Shown here piece after piece: positions 1 to 10,549 of a stretch of 64,000 nucleotides of DNA. The position numbers and the translations under genes are program-made. The stretch comes from Tetracentron sinense (taxonomy: Eukaryota > Streptophyta > Magnoliopsida > Trochodendrales > Trochodendraceae): the NCBI GenBank assembly GCA_015143295.1, contig CM026566.1, forward strand, positions 9,535,072 to 9,599,071, given 5' to 3'. Position 1 is the stretch's first letter; every line of letters starts with the position of its first letter. The notes beneath the pieces are model-generated. The model did not search any database. It was given only the letters and a program-made list of their open reading frames with translations, and was not told the origin of the DNA.

Positions 1-872
1 GAAAAGCATAATATATATAATCACCATTTACACTAGAAAACCTAGGTTATTGCTAGGGAAAGTTAGTAGGGTCTACTAACCTTGAATCAAGGCTTGATCC
101 TTGGTAGGGACCTTGATTGAAGCTCCAACTTGAAAGATGAACACCTTTGCTTGAAGGAGATTCAAGTTAGGGAAGAAACCCCTTTCAAAAACGTGCTTGG
201 GTTGCTGCCCTAGCTTGGAGAATGGTTCACACACGAGCTTGAGCCTCGATTTTGAAGCAACTCCAGTTGGGGTGAGCTATGGTTCTTAAACCCCCTTTGA
301 TTTCCTTCTCAAAACCACACCCTAGGTTAGAGCTTTCTCCTTCTCTCTCTCTATCTCTCAAAATCCCTCAATGTTGTAAGTGAGGCCTCAAAGGGTCGAG
401 CAAACCCTTATGGGTAAGGGTTTAACACCCAAAAGACGAAAACGCCCTTACTGAAATTTATGCAAAAACGCGAAGACCAAGCGATCGGTGGTTATGACCG
501 ATCGATCGGTTGCCTACCGAGCGATCGGTGTTTATGACCGATCGATCGGTCAAAAACTCACTCTCTGGAAAATTTCCCCATACAAAATTTCTGACCGTGC
601 GATAGCTACCGATCGATCGGTTATGGACCGATCGATCGCTGACTGGACCGAGGGATCGGTGCTCTGTATGTCTGGACTGTTTTGACCATATCTTTTGACT
701 CGCTCGTCGGATTTCGACGATTCAACTTGCGTTGGGTTCGACTTTCGAAAATGCACATTTCTGACGTTTCGGAATTTCTAATTTCTCCCTTATTTATTAA
801 TTAGACTACGAAAACGGCCAATTAGCTATGAAAGTGCCATTCATTAAAGATGAAAAAGTCCGGGGTGCTACA
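1..872 (-). repeat. 3' LTR of element A (partial, cut by window edge)
   Basis: The LTR starts with TGTAGCACCCCGG at 872 (minus strand), directly after the polypurine tract. It holds the conserved U3 block (minus strand TTTTGACCATATC... region, plus coordinates about 680-740), the palindrome array of CCGATCGATCGG units (about 480-655) and the start of the transcribed region. Compared with the 5' LTR there are only scattered substitutions, for example at 143, 234 and 652. Confidence 0.92.
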
Positions 873-885
873 TTCTCCCCCCCTT
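873..885 (-). other. Polypurine tract of element A
   Basis: The minus strand reads AAGGGGGGGAGAA immediately before the TGTAGCACC LTR start. This is the standard plus-strand primer site for reverse transcription. Just upstream (886-905) is the conserved stretch CGAGGACGAAATTTTTGT seen before the 3' LTRs of several gypsy elements here. Confidence 0.9.
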
Positions 886-982
886 ACAAAAATTTCGTCC
901 TCGAAATTTGGACAATGCGTGCTTTACAAATTTAACAACTTAGCATAACAATTCGAAACAAAATTACAAGTTATACCCAAAA

Positions 983-2068
983 TCATTCAAACAACTCGGG
1001 GTACTTCGCCTTGACTTCGGCCTCACGTTCCCATGTAGCCTCTTCTCGAGCGTGATGTTGCCATTGCACGAGAACTAGCGGAATAGTCTTGTTGCGAAGT
1101 ACTTGGTCTCTTCGATCCAAAATATGAACCGGCTTCTCAACCAAAGTGAGATCCTCTCGAATCTCAACCGGATCAAGCTCGATGACGTGAGAAGGATCCG
1201 GGATGTACTTCCGAAGCTGGGAGATATGAAACACGTTGTGGACCGCCGCCATGTGAGCGGGCAAAGCAACACGGTAAGCCACCTCGCCAACTCGAGTAAT
1301 GATCTCGAACGGACCCACATATCTCGGGCTAAGCTTGCCTCTCTTCCCGAATCGCATAACACCTTTGGTCGGTGAAATCCTTACAAACACAAAATCACCG
1401 ACTCGGAATTCAAGATCCCTCCTTCGGTTGTCGGCATAGCTTTTCTGTCTATCTTGTGCGGTCTTCAACCTCTCCCGTATAAGCTTGACCCTATCCGCGG
1501 TTCGTTCAATCAACTCGGGGCCCAAAATCTTTCTTTCTCCCACTTCATCCCAATACAACGGGGATCTGCAACTCCTTCCGTACAAAGCCTCGAAAGGCGC
1601 CATTTGTATGCTTTCTTGATAACTATTGTTGTAAGAGAATTCCACCAAAGGTAGGTGATCTTCCCAACTTCCCTTGAAGTCTAGCATACATGCTCGGAGC
1701 ATATCTTCAATAACCTGATTCACCCTCTCGGTTTGCCCGTCGGTCTGTGGGTGGAAAGCTGTGCTAAAGTCTAATCGGGAGCCCATTGCACCTTGAAAAC
1801 TTTTCCAAAACCTGGATGTGAATCTTGAGTCTCTATCCGACACAATACTCACTGGCACCCCGTGTAATCGGACTATTTCCTTGATGTATAGCTCCGCTAA
1901 CTGATTGGAGTTGAATGTAGTCCGGTACGGTAAGAAATGAGCGGACTTCGTGAGTCTATCAATAACTACCCATATAGCATCGGTCTTCTTGACCGTCTTC
2001 GGCAATCCCACGATAAAGTCCATAGAGATACGTTCCCATTTCCACTCGGGAATAGGGAGGGACTGCAA
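983..2068 (-). CDS. Integrase core, GPY/F and chromodomain-like C-terminus of element A pol
   Basis: This 361-residue open stretch is the C-terminal half of the gypsy polyprotein. The D,D-35-E catalytic residues are visible: D17 (SMDF), D78 (VSDRD) and E114 (QTER). A GPY/F module follows ([12 protein letters not shown]), then VHNVFHIS and a C-terminal chromodomain-like segment ([12 protein letters not shown] ... VQWQHH ... EEATWE), which places it among chromoviruses. The methionine at 2068 is only the first Met after the interruption; the real pol frame continues across solo LTR S1 into 4524-6759. No stop or frameshift is seen in this part. In the cell it would insert cDNA into nuclear chromatin. 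Confidence 0.93.
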   Translation of the reverse strand: MQSLPIPEWKWERISMDFIVGLPKTVKKTDAIWVVIDRLTKSAHFLPYRTTFNSNQLAELYIKEIVRLHGVPVSIVSDRDSRFTSRFWKSFQGAMGSRLDFSTAFHPQTDGQTERVNQVIEDMLRACMLDFKGSWEDHLPLVEFSYNNSYQESIQMAPFEALYGRSCRSPLYWDEVGERKILGPELIERTADRVKLIRERLKTAQDRQKSYADNRRRDLEFRVGDFVFVRISPTKGVMRFGKRGKLSPRYVGPFEIITRVGEVAYRVALPAHMAAVHNVFHISQLRKYIPDPSHVIELDPVEIREDLTLVEKPVHILDRRDQVLRNKTIPLVLVQWQHHAREEATWEREAEVKAKYPELFE

Positions 2069-2378
2069 AAGTCCAGCCGGTCTTGTAGAGCCCCAGATTT
2101 TTTTTCAAGCTTAATACATGACACTTTCGTGGTCATCTCGCCTTTTAAGAGGTATGATTAATGAATGAAGAAGAACTTTGAAATTTCGAAATGTCAGAAT
2201 TGTTCCTCTTCGAAGTACGAACACAACGCAAGTTGAATCGTCAAAATCGGACGAACGAGTCAAAAGATATGGCCAAAACAGTCTGTACCTGTAGGAAAAC
2301 GTATACTGTGTGCATCCGTTGTACAACTCACCACGGGCACGTTGTACAACTCACCACGGGCACGTTCGTACAGCTCAC

Positions 2379-2720
2379 CACGAGTTGCACTATTCACTCC
2401 ACCACGAGTTTGCACTATTCACGCCACCACGAGTTGGCACTATTCATGGCACCACGAGTTTGCACTATTCACGCCACCACGAGTTGCACTATTCACGCCA
2501 CCACGAGTTGGCACTATTCACGCCACCACGAGTTTGCACTATTCATGGCACCACGAGTTGCACTATTCACGCCACCACGAGTTGGCACTATTCACAGCCA
2601 CCACGAGTTGGCACTATTCACGGCACCACGAGTTGCACTATTCACGCCACCACGAGTTGGCACTATTCACGCCACAACGAGTTGGCACTATTCACGCCAC
2701 CACGAGTTGGCACTATTCAC
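2379..2720 (+). repeat. Tandem array of about 13 copies of a 24-26 bp unit
   Basis: The unit is ACCACGAGTTGGCACTATTC plus a short variable tail (acgcc, atggc or acagcc). It sits where related LTRs carry the GATCGATC palindromes: downstream of the conserved block containing TTGAATCGTC (2235) and upstream of the promoter. The array keeps several frames open by chance, but none is a credible protein. Confidence 0.88.
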
Positions 2721-3635
2721 GGTCCTCGCGTCATTGCAGAAATCCCAGTAAGGGTATTACGGTCTTTTGGTCGGTTTACTCTTACCTTAAGAGTCTTGCC
2801 CGAGCCTTTAGGGCATCATTCGACACTTAGAGAGTCTGAGAGAATAGGAGAAAGGGGAGAAGGCGATTCCAACCTAGGGCTTGTCTTTGGAAGAGAAATC
2901 AAAGGGTTTTGAGACCCTAGATCAACCTCAAGCCCGTTTTCTTCAAGATTTCGGTGCAGGCATTCGTGGAGCTCACGAATCAAGCTAGGGCAGCAACTCA
3001 CAGCCATTTGGAAAGAGGGTTTCTTCCTCATTTCTTCAGGTCGGTACTTTTTACTACCCTCCTAGTTATAGTTCCTCTTTCCCCTTCTTTCCTCTTCATT
3101 TTCTTTCATTTACACATGTGCTATGAGATGGATGAATGGTAAATAGTAAATGGTGAATGGTGAATGGAGATGGGATGGGCGATTGGATGCCAATGGTTGT
3201 GTGTGATGAACAAATGGGGAAGGGCATTGTTCCAATAATGAACGTACATGTATGATTTGAGTAAAACCCATCTAGAAAAGCATGTTGTAGGATAAATCCA
3301 TAATGAACATACCATGTTTGATGAAATGCCAAGGTGAACACAGTGAGCTGAAAATCTGGAAATGCATGCCTAATAAATTATGAATATTGCTAGGCACTAT
3401 GATAGTGTGTTTCCTGCTTTCCCATAATGCTATGAATATTACATTACTCAATCTTTGTTGCTATATGTGTTGTGAAATTACCCAAATGTCATCTTTAAAT
3501 TTGAATGCAAGTATGTACACGGTTCCCACGAGCACGGCATGCATGGCATGATTTATCGAGGTTTTCAAGAGCATGGTTAGAGGTGGGACATATCCTACGA
3601 TATGTTTTACCTCACTTTTCACAAGAAGACAAGAA

Positions 3636-3790
3636 CCAACATTCCACGAGGGGTCTCCCCTCACTCACAAGTGCATATCATGAAGAAGGGTCTCCCTTCC
3701 CTCGCAAGTGCATACATATCATAAAGAAGGGTCTCCCTTCCCTCGCAAGTGCATTGCATAAAGAAGGGTCTCCCTTCCCTCTCAAGGCAT
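3636..3790 (+). repeat. Minisatellite in S1 (GAAGGGTCTCCCTTCCCTC unit)
   Basis: There are about four imperfect units centred on GAAGGGTCTCCCTTCCCTC followed by GCAAGTGCAT. The core is itself a near-palindrome (AAGGGtctCCCTT). Related units are in LTR B (12950-13210) and LTR N (58190-58300). Confidence 0.8.
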
Positions 3791-4113
3791 CTCACAAGGA
3801 CATCTCACAAGAATATCTCACAAGTTACATGATCACAAGCAAGCACGCATGACATGCATGACATGACACGACATACAAGAATCAAGCAAGATAGACATGA
3901 CAAGCTTTCAAGTACAAAAAGATATTTCAAGTCAAGTCAAGTGCACGATATTTCAAGAGGATTTATCGGTTTTCTACGAATTACAAGCATGATTATAAAC
4001 TGCTTTACTTCCTTGGATGATGTGAATTGTTTCCGTTTGACATATATAAATTGCTCCTGATTATGTATTGCCATGTTTATGCTATAATTGTTGGTTAGTA
4101 TTCAGTACTTCTT

Positions 4114-4233
4114 ATGTCGGCAGGTTCTGAGGGAGCTGCTACTCCATTTGATGTTTGTGCTCCTGGTCCATGGGTGGAGGAGGAGTATGTCGAGGAGCCT
4201 TTGGAGGAACCTCCAGTAGAGGGTTACCAATAG
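4114..4233 (+). CDS. LTR micro-ORF, 39 aa (S1)
   Basis: Small acidic ORF starting MSAG at the conserved ATGTCGGCAGGT, with a PWVEEEY core at residues 19-25 and ending EGYQ. The same frame is kept in LTRs A, B, C, G, H and N with mainly third-position changes, which suggests selection on protein. No known domain is recognised and there is no signal peptide or membrane segment. The function is unknown. The GT of the GGT codon overlaps a possible splice donor, so nucleotide-level constraint is a competing explanation. Confidence 0.5.
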   Translation: MSAGSEGAATPFDVCAPGPWVEEEYVEEPLEEPPVEGYQ

Positions 4234-4523
4234 GTGGTTGTAGATTCTGAGTAGATTAGCTGTGGATGAGACGAGAGTCAGATTTATGTATTTTGGCGGG
4301 CATGTCCGCACTTCCTTTTGAATTCTTTTTGTATAAACTTGGATTGATTATGTATATACATAGAGGTTTGGTAGACTTCCGCTATGCCATGTTAGAGCAT
4401 GTTTCCGCTGTTTTGTCCTCTATCGTATATGCTCTGTGGGTTTTGCAGGTTAGTTGTCAAGCAAGTCATGATTATTCGTCCAAAGTTCACTCTAACTCCT
4501 AGGGTGGGTTCTGGGGCGTGACA

Positions 4524-6759
4524 GGTCTCCTGTGTTCGGCTTTGACTTGTTGGCACACCAAGCATTTAGACACATACTCCGCTATTTCTCGCTTCATGTT
4601 CCGCCACCAAAAATGCTTCTTCAAGTCCCTATACATTTTGGTACCCCCGGGGTGAACGGTGTACTTGGACCGGTGAGCCTCGTACAAGATTTCTCGCTTA
4701 AGCTTCTCATCGGCTGGGACACATACTCTTCCCTTGAAAGTGATAATTCCATCTTCCCTCGCCGTAAAGTCCTTCCTGTCACTTTTAACTGACTTGTCTC
4801 GGCAAGAAAGTAGTTCGGCATCCATTTCCTGCAACTCCTGGATCATGCTCAACATAAATGGCCTAACTGTGATGCTAGCCATTACCGGCCCATAGGTAGG
4901 GAGACTAAAACTGATGTCGAGGTTGGATGCATCCTCCAGCAATCTCCACTCCTTCAGCATCATATGCGCCAAAAGTCCAGTAGGCTTTCGGCTAAGAGCA
5001 TCGGCTACTACATTTGCCTTGCCCGGGTGGTATTGAATGGAGCACTCATAGTCTTTCAAAAATTCTACCCATCTTCTTTGCCTCAGGTTCAACTCTTTCT
5101 GGGAAAACAAATACTTAAGGCTTTTATGATCTGTGAATACCTCAAATTGCTCCCCATAAAGATAATGTCGCCAAATCTTCAATGCAAACACAACTGCGGC
5201 GAGTTCTAAGTCATGAGTGGGGTAATTCTTTTCATGCTCCTTCAATTGTCTTGATGCGTAGGCAATGACTTTCTTATGCTGCATAAGGACACACCCAAGT
5301 CCGATATGCGAAGCATCGCTATATACCTCATAACCACCATGTCCGGATGGCACAGTAAGGACAGGGGCTGTGGTGAGGCGTTTCTTCAACTCTTGGAAAC
5401 TTACTTCACATCGGTCACTCCAACTGAACTTTGCACTTTTTCTTGTCAAGTAGGTGAGAGGTGCAGCCAAACTGGAGAATCCCTCCACAAATCTCCGGTA
5501 GTAGCCTGCCAATCCGAGGAAACTACGTATCTCCGTAACGCTCTTGGGCCTCTCCCAACTCATGACTGCCTCAACCTTGGCTGGATCTACAGAAATACCC
5601 TCGGCCGACACCACGTGTCCAAGAAATGCGACTTTCTCTAGCCAGAACTCGCACTTACTCAACTTGGCATATAGCCTATGCTCTCTCAACATCTCCAGAG
5701 CAAGACGGAGGTCTCGTGCGTGATCTTCCCGTGTCTGGGAATACACCAAAATGTCATCAATGAATGCAATCACGCATCGATCCAAGTAAGATCGGAACAC
5801 CCGGTTCATCAAATCCATGAATGCCGCCGGTGCATTCGTCAGCCCAAAAGGCATGACAAGGAACTCGTAATGCCCATACCGAGTCCTGAAAGCCGTCTTC
5901 TGAACATCTTCCGCCTTGATCCTTAATTGGTGATACCCCGATCTAAGATCAATTTTGGAGAAGAATCTCGCTCCCTTCAGTTGGTCAAACAAGTCGTCTA
6001 TCCTTGGCAAGGGATAACGATTCTTGATAGTTACCTTGTTCAACTGACGGTAGTCTATACACATCCTCATAGACCCGTCCTTCTTCTTCACAAAGAGAAC
6101 CGGAGCTCCCCACGGCGAGACACTTGGTTGGATGAAACCAAGTTGTTGTAACTCCTCAATCTGCTTCTTTAATTCTTCAAGCTCTATAGGGGCCATTCTA
6201 TATGGTGCCCTTGAAATCGGAGCGGTACCCGGAGCAAGCTCTATAGCGAATTCGATCTCTCTATCAGGAGGTAATCCGGGAAGTTCTTCCGGGAACACAT
6301 CTAAGAACTCACTCACAACTGGAATAGCCGATGAATTTTGTGCTTCTGGGTGTGCTATACTCAAGGCTGCGAGGCGAGCAATGTCCCTCTCTCTTAATCC
6401 TCGGAAGTGAAAAGGCTTACCCCCTTCCGGCTTGAAATTCACCATCTTTTCAAAACACGCAACATGCCCGTGATGGTTTGCCAACCAATCCATACCAAGA
6501 ATGACTTCAAAGTCTAAATCTTGGAAACCCAGGACGATAAGGTCGGCTAACAATTCATTCTCCCCCACTTGAACCACACTATCCCTGAATATCTCGTCCG
6601 TATCAACCGACTTGCCGAGTGGAGTTGCAATGGTCAACTCCCGCTCCAACGGAGTAGCCTCAGTCGAAAAGCCCTTTGCAAAACTTGGGGAGACAAAAGA
6701 GTGAGTAGATCCTGTGTCTATCAACACTCGAGCGAGACACTCGTTCACTAATAAAGCGC
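4524..6759 (-). CDS. Pol of element A: protease, reverse transcriptase, RNase H, integrase zinc finger
   Basis: Counting from the Met at 6748: aspartic protease DTGS at 11-14 with GMDWL near 85-89; reverse transcriptase with D267 in [12 protein letters not shown] and FIDD at 329-332; RNase H with D478 (YSDAS), E515, D540 (FTDHKS) and D583 (ADALS); integrase HHCC finger H692, H699, C729, C732. All catalytic residues are present and there is no internal stop. The frame actually begins at 6759, just after the intron acceptor, so VQG of gag joins to [16 protein letters not shown]. At 4524 it is broken by solo LTR S1 and resumes at about 2078. Confidence 0.95.
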
Positions 6760-6893
6760 CTGTGCGATTATGTAACTAATATCAGTAGATTTCAAATAGT
6801 AACAAGCATCATACATAGGTAACCCTTAGTATAACTAACCGCATAACAAGCCACAGAAATTTTATACAACTTAAACTCAAAATTCTCGCGTAC
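6760..6893 (-). other. Putative GT-AG intron between gag and pol (element A), 134 nt
   Basis: On the minus strand gag reads GTG CAA G then GTACGC, and after 134 nt ATAATCGCACAG precedes GC GCT TTA TTA GTG. Removing the intron joins gag and pol in frame ([20 protein letters not shown]). A branch-like CTACTGATAT lies about 25-35 nt before the acceptor. Without splicing, translation stops four codons later (REF stop). The same donor, acceptor and frame relation are in elements H and N. Splicing is inferred; no RNA evidence is available here. Confidence 0.75.
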
Positions 6894-8130
6894 CTTGCAC
6901 GACATCGTCGGATGCACGTGCGTCTCTCTCCGATAGAGCAAAAACTCGACCCTGAGTGGCTGGGCGAGGAGGCCGGGCAGACTGTGAGGCCCTCGAAGCC
7001 TGAGAAGAGCTAGGCTGAGATGTCTGCCTAATCGGGGGCCTGCTCCCCGAAGACTGAGCTGGCAATCGACGTCGGGGACAATCCCGAATCATGTGGCCCT
7101 GGTCGCCACAATGAAAACAGCCTCCTGTAGCCTTCCGACATTCCCCTACTGGATGCCTCCTTCCACAAAGGGTGCAGACATCATGTGAATAAGTGAGAGG
7201 AGTATAACCCATAGCCTGAGTCACTGCGGGGCGAGGAGCATACGAGGTAGCCGGGCGAAAAGCCGGTGGAGTAAAAGGGCGGGGGGCCTGTGGTGCCGAG
7301 TACATCCTCTGTGACTGAGCCGGCCCTGCGGACTGATAAGACATAGTCCTAGCTCTCTTCTCCCCTGAACTACTAGACTGTCCCTTCTCTATTCCTCTTC
7401 TCTTAAAGAACTCTTCGGAATTAGACTCGGCCAACAATGCTTTGTCCACAACTTCTGAATATGTCTCATGTCGGAACATTGAGACACGATCCTTGAGGTA
7501 GGCCTTCAACCCCCTCTCGAATTTCCGGGCCTTCATAGCCTCGGTAGCTATCATGTGTGGAGCAAATCGAGATAGCTCTGAGAACTTGACTTCGTAAGCC
7601 GCTACAGACATATTACCTTGCTCCAAGGTAATAAATTAAATTTCTTTCTTTTCTTTCATCCCAACCGGAAAGTATTTCTTGTAGAAAACGTCCAAGAATT
7701 CTCCCCATGTCCATTCTTGGCCTTGCCGGGTCAACTCTCGGGTCCGAAGTGCAGACTTCCACCAATGGTCGGCCTCGCCTTCAAGCATAAAGGCAGCCCA
7801 TGTGACCCTTTCTACTTCCGTAGGTGCCAAAACTGAGAATATCTTCTCAAGTTGCCGAATTCAACCCTCGGCAACAAGTGGATCAATGCTTCCACAAAAA
7901 GTTGGAGGCCTCATCCTCCGGAAAGCTTCTATCCCGGCTTGGGCTCGGTTAGGAGGAGCCGGTATAAGTGCCGCATTAGGCGGGGTGGCCGGTTGCCTTG
8001 CCGCCAACATAGCCAAAGTCTCGGCTATGGATGCGAATGCTTGGGCAAAGTTGGGCTGATCATCACCCGATGGAGCATCACCTCCATTACCCCTCGTGTT
8101 GTACCCGCGACCCCGGGTATTGCGTCCCAT
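6894..8130 (-). pseudogene. gag of element A (two in-frame stops)
   Basis: Nucleocapsid/capsid polyprotein. It starts MGRNTRGRGYNTRGN, aligned with the MRRG... starts of the other elements. The retrotransposon gag core has WWKSALRTREL, FLDVFYKKYFPVG and MSVAAYEVKFSELSRF. Two zinc knuckles follow: a variant CX2CX3HX4C (CTLCGRRHPVGEC) and a standard CX2CX4HX4C (CFHCGDQGHMIRDC). All parts share one frame, but TGA at 7861-7863 (a lost Trp) and TAA at 7636-7638 interrupt it. The 3' end leads into the intron at VVQG. Confidence 0.9.
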
Positions 8131-8442
8131 GATTTCTCCTGAGAACGACAATACAGCATGAGTCTAACTTGGATACGCATTTAGTACAATTTTTCGCAAT
8201 TCACTCAATACATATTCATCAAGCACATTTAATAAGTACAACACCAATAATGTACACATGGTATATAACACAATAGCATAACATACAATCCGTGTTCCTA
8301 GTGTAGGACTCTATGTTCGGTTGAAGTTCAACCCATTTTGACTAAGACTAACTTGTTAGTCTATACTTGGAATACAACTCTCTAAGGTGATTCTAATACC
8401 TTGTTCAATCATCTAAGTGACCCTAGGGACTCTAATACCTAG

Positions 8443-8459
8443 GGCTCTAATACCACTTC
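8443..8459 (-). other. Primer binding site of element A
   Basis: The minus strand reads GAAGTGGTATTAGAGCC directly after the LTR end. It matches the initiator tRNA-Met site (TGGTATCAGAGC) with one C-to-T change. Confidence 0.88.
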
Positions 8460-8739
8460 TGTCACGCCCCAAAATACCCCCTAGGAGTTAAGGGATACTT
8501 TAGAGGTGACTACGTGTACCTGTCAAACCATCCTGTAATGCAAGAGGCTAAACATAATATAATACAATGATAATCAGAGCGCGGAAACTAAACATAAGTG
8601 CGGAAGCATAAGCCAACTTTTTCTTTTCTTCTATTACTCCATATAGTATTCCAAGTTAACATATACTAAATACAATCAAAGTAAAGGTGGACATGCCCAC
8701 CTATCAAAATACAAAAAGGAACTCTCTAACACTCTCCTC

Positions 8740-8880
8740 TCAACAGTAGTCGAGGTATGGCCACACATCCAAGTCCCCATCCTCTTGAGACTGCCATGGG
8801 ATAGGTGGCTCCCTCTCCGCTACATACTCCTCCTCGACCCAAGGCTCGGGGTCGAGGACATCCACGGTACCTGCCGACAT
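8740..8880 (-). CDS. LTR micro-ORF, 46 aa (element A 5' LTR)
   Basis: Starts MSAG; an in-frame upstream ATG (MLSRTF) lies 18 nt before. PEPWVEEEY is at residues 11-19, IPWQSQ at 27-32, and it ends WPYLDYC. It is strongly acidic with one Cys as the last residue. This long form (WPYLDYC end) is shared with LTRs C, G, H and, without an ATG, I. Synonymous third-base differences at PEPWVEEEY and WPYLDYC between families argue for coding. Nothing recognisable by homology; function unknown. Confidence 0.55.
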   Translation of the reverse strand: MSAGTVDVLDPEPWVEEEYVAEREPPIPWQSQEDGDLDVWPYLDYC

Positions 8881-9154
8881 AAAAGTACGGCTGAGCATGG
8901 AATACTCAGCGAGTACAAACTACTAGCTAACCATAACAATAACGAACGCATAACAACAGTGAGCAATACAAGATATTAATTTAAAGCAATAGTGAAAGCA
9001 TAAGATACATAGCCATATCTTGACATACGTATATGAATGCAAAAACCTCGGTAAAACTCATGTCTCGGAAACCTTTTTCGTGTCTCGGTCAAATCATGTA
9101 TGTGTATCGTGTCTTGTCTTGTATTTCATGTCTTGATTTGTTCTTGACTTGTAT

Positions 9155-9575
9155 ACTTGTGAGCCAGAGGCTAGCACCCTTCCTTGGGCTACCAACCTCC
9201 TTGTCATGTTCTTGTTCCATTTCTCTTGTGAGCCAGAGGCTAGCACCCTTCCTTGGGCTACCAACCTCCTTGTCATGTTCTTGTTCCGTTTCTCTTGTGA
9301 GCCAGAGGCTAGCACCCTTCCTTGGGCTACCAACCTCCTTGTCATGTTCTTGTTCCGTTTCTCTTGTGAGCCAGAGGCTAGCACCCTTCCTTGGGCTACC
9401 AACCTCCTTGTCATGTTCTTGATTCATTTCTCTTGTGAGCCAGAGGCTAGCACCCTTCCTTGGGCTACCAACCTCCTTGTCATGTTCTCTCTTGCATTTC
9501 ACTTGTGAGCCAGAGGCTAGCACCCTTCCTGGGGCTACCAACCTCCTTGTCATGTTCTTGATTCATTTCATATAC
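9155..9575 (-). repeat. Six-copy 69-70 bp minisatellite in LTR A
   Basis: The unit includes GAGCCAGAGGCTAGCACCC and GGGCTACCAACCTCCTTGTC, repeated at 9161, 9230, 9299, 9368, 9437 and 9507. Because 69 is a multiple of three, long reading frames open on both strands across it, which I treat as artefacts. The same unit in reverse orientation is in LTR C (six copies) and LTR G (four). Confidence 0.93.
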
Positions 9576-10549
9576 AAATACAATCTTGGAAAAAAAAACC
9601 CGGTTTCATGCATGCATGCGTGCTTGTGTGCTTGTCAATAGTGGTAATCATGATGACATACTTGAATGGGCGGATCACATGACTATGGCATTTCAATCCT
9701 TAACATAGTGGTATGAAAATTTAGGCAACATATAGCACATTTGAGCAATTTATCATTTCTAAGAACATTTACACAATTTCTATTTCCATTTTCTTCATTA
9801 AGTCCATTTATCCCTTGTTTAGTCATTTTATCAAACACCCGGTGGGCCACATTTCTTAGTCCTTCCATTTCCCTTATTTAGTGCGTATTTTTCATCAAGA
9901 CATCAAGGTACATTCGTTATTTGTAAAGTGCCCATCTTCCATTTTCCTTTTCACACATCACACAACATCCATACGGCATCCAATCGCCTCAATCGACATC
10001 CCATCCACACATTTATTCCATTCCCCTTATCTTGTTTATATTTGTTGAGTTAATACAATGCATAGGGAAGGAAAAGCATAATATATATAATCACCATTTA
10101 CACTAGAAAACCTAGGTTATTGCTAGGGAAAGTTAGTAGGGTGTACTAACCTTGAATCAAGGCTTGATCCTTGGTAGGGACCTTGATTGAAGCTCCAACT
10201 TGAAAGATGAACACCTTTGCTTGAAGGAGATTCGAGTTAGGGAAGAAACCCCTTTCAAAAATGTGCTTGGGTTGCTGCCCTAGCTTGGAGAATGGTTCAC
10301 ACACGAGCTTGAGCCTCGATTTTGAAGCAACTCCAGTTGGGGTGAGCTATGGTTCTTAAACCCCCTTTGATTTCCTTCTCAAAACCAAACCCTAGGTTAG
10401 AGCTTTCTCCTCCTCTCTCTCTATCTCTCAAAATCCCTCAATGTTGTAAGTGAGGCCTCAAAGGGTCGAGCAAACCCTTATGGGTAAGGGTTTAACACCC
10501 AAAAGACGAAAACGCCCTTACTGAAATTTATGCAAAAACGCGAAGACCG

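Larger units (their letters stand above)
2084..4523 (+). mobile_element. Solo gypsy LTR S1 with GGTCT target duplication
   Basis: It starts TGTAGAGCCCC (2084) and ends GGGGCGTGACA (4523), flanked by GGTCT at 2079-2083 and 4524-4528. There is no internal region, so it is a solo LTR left by LTR-LTR recombination. Removing it with one duplication joins the integrase frame of element A exactly. It carries a tandem array in the promoter slot (2379-2720), a second minisatellite (about 3640-3785), the LTR micro-ORF (4114-4233) and a GT...AG pair at 4124 and 4448. It lies antisense to element A. Confidence 0.95.

Noticed and set aside
488..685. 65-68 aa ORFs over the GATCGATC arrays (also at 10558, 25109 and 63132)
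   Set aside because: Palindromic arrays give open frames on both strands; conservation is at the DNA level between near-identical LTRs.
2191..2912. Overlapping ORFs of 160-200 aa in three frames
   Set aside because: Low-complexity translation of the 25-bp promoter-slot array in S1; no domain, and no counterpart in other LTRs.
9033..9553. Long ORFs on both strands across 9033-9553
   Set aside because: They come from a 69-bp tandem repeat (a multiple of three) and are open in several frames at once; the repeat is non-coding LTR sequence.
9155..9575. CRISPR-like regular repeats
   Set aside because: Tandem units with no unique spacers, in a plant LTR; this is a minisatellite.
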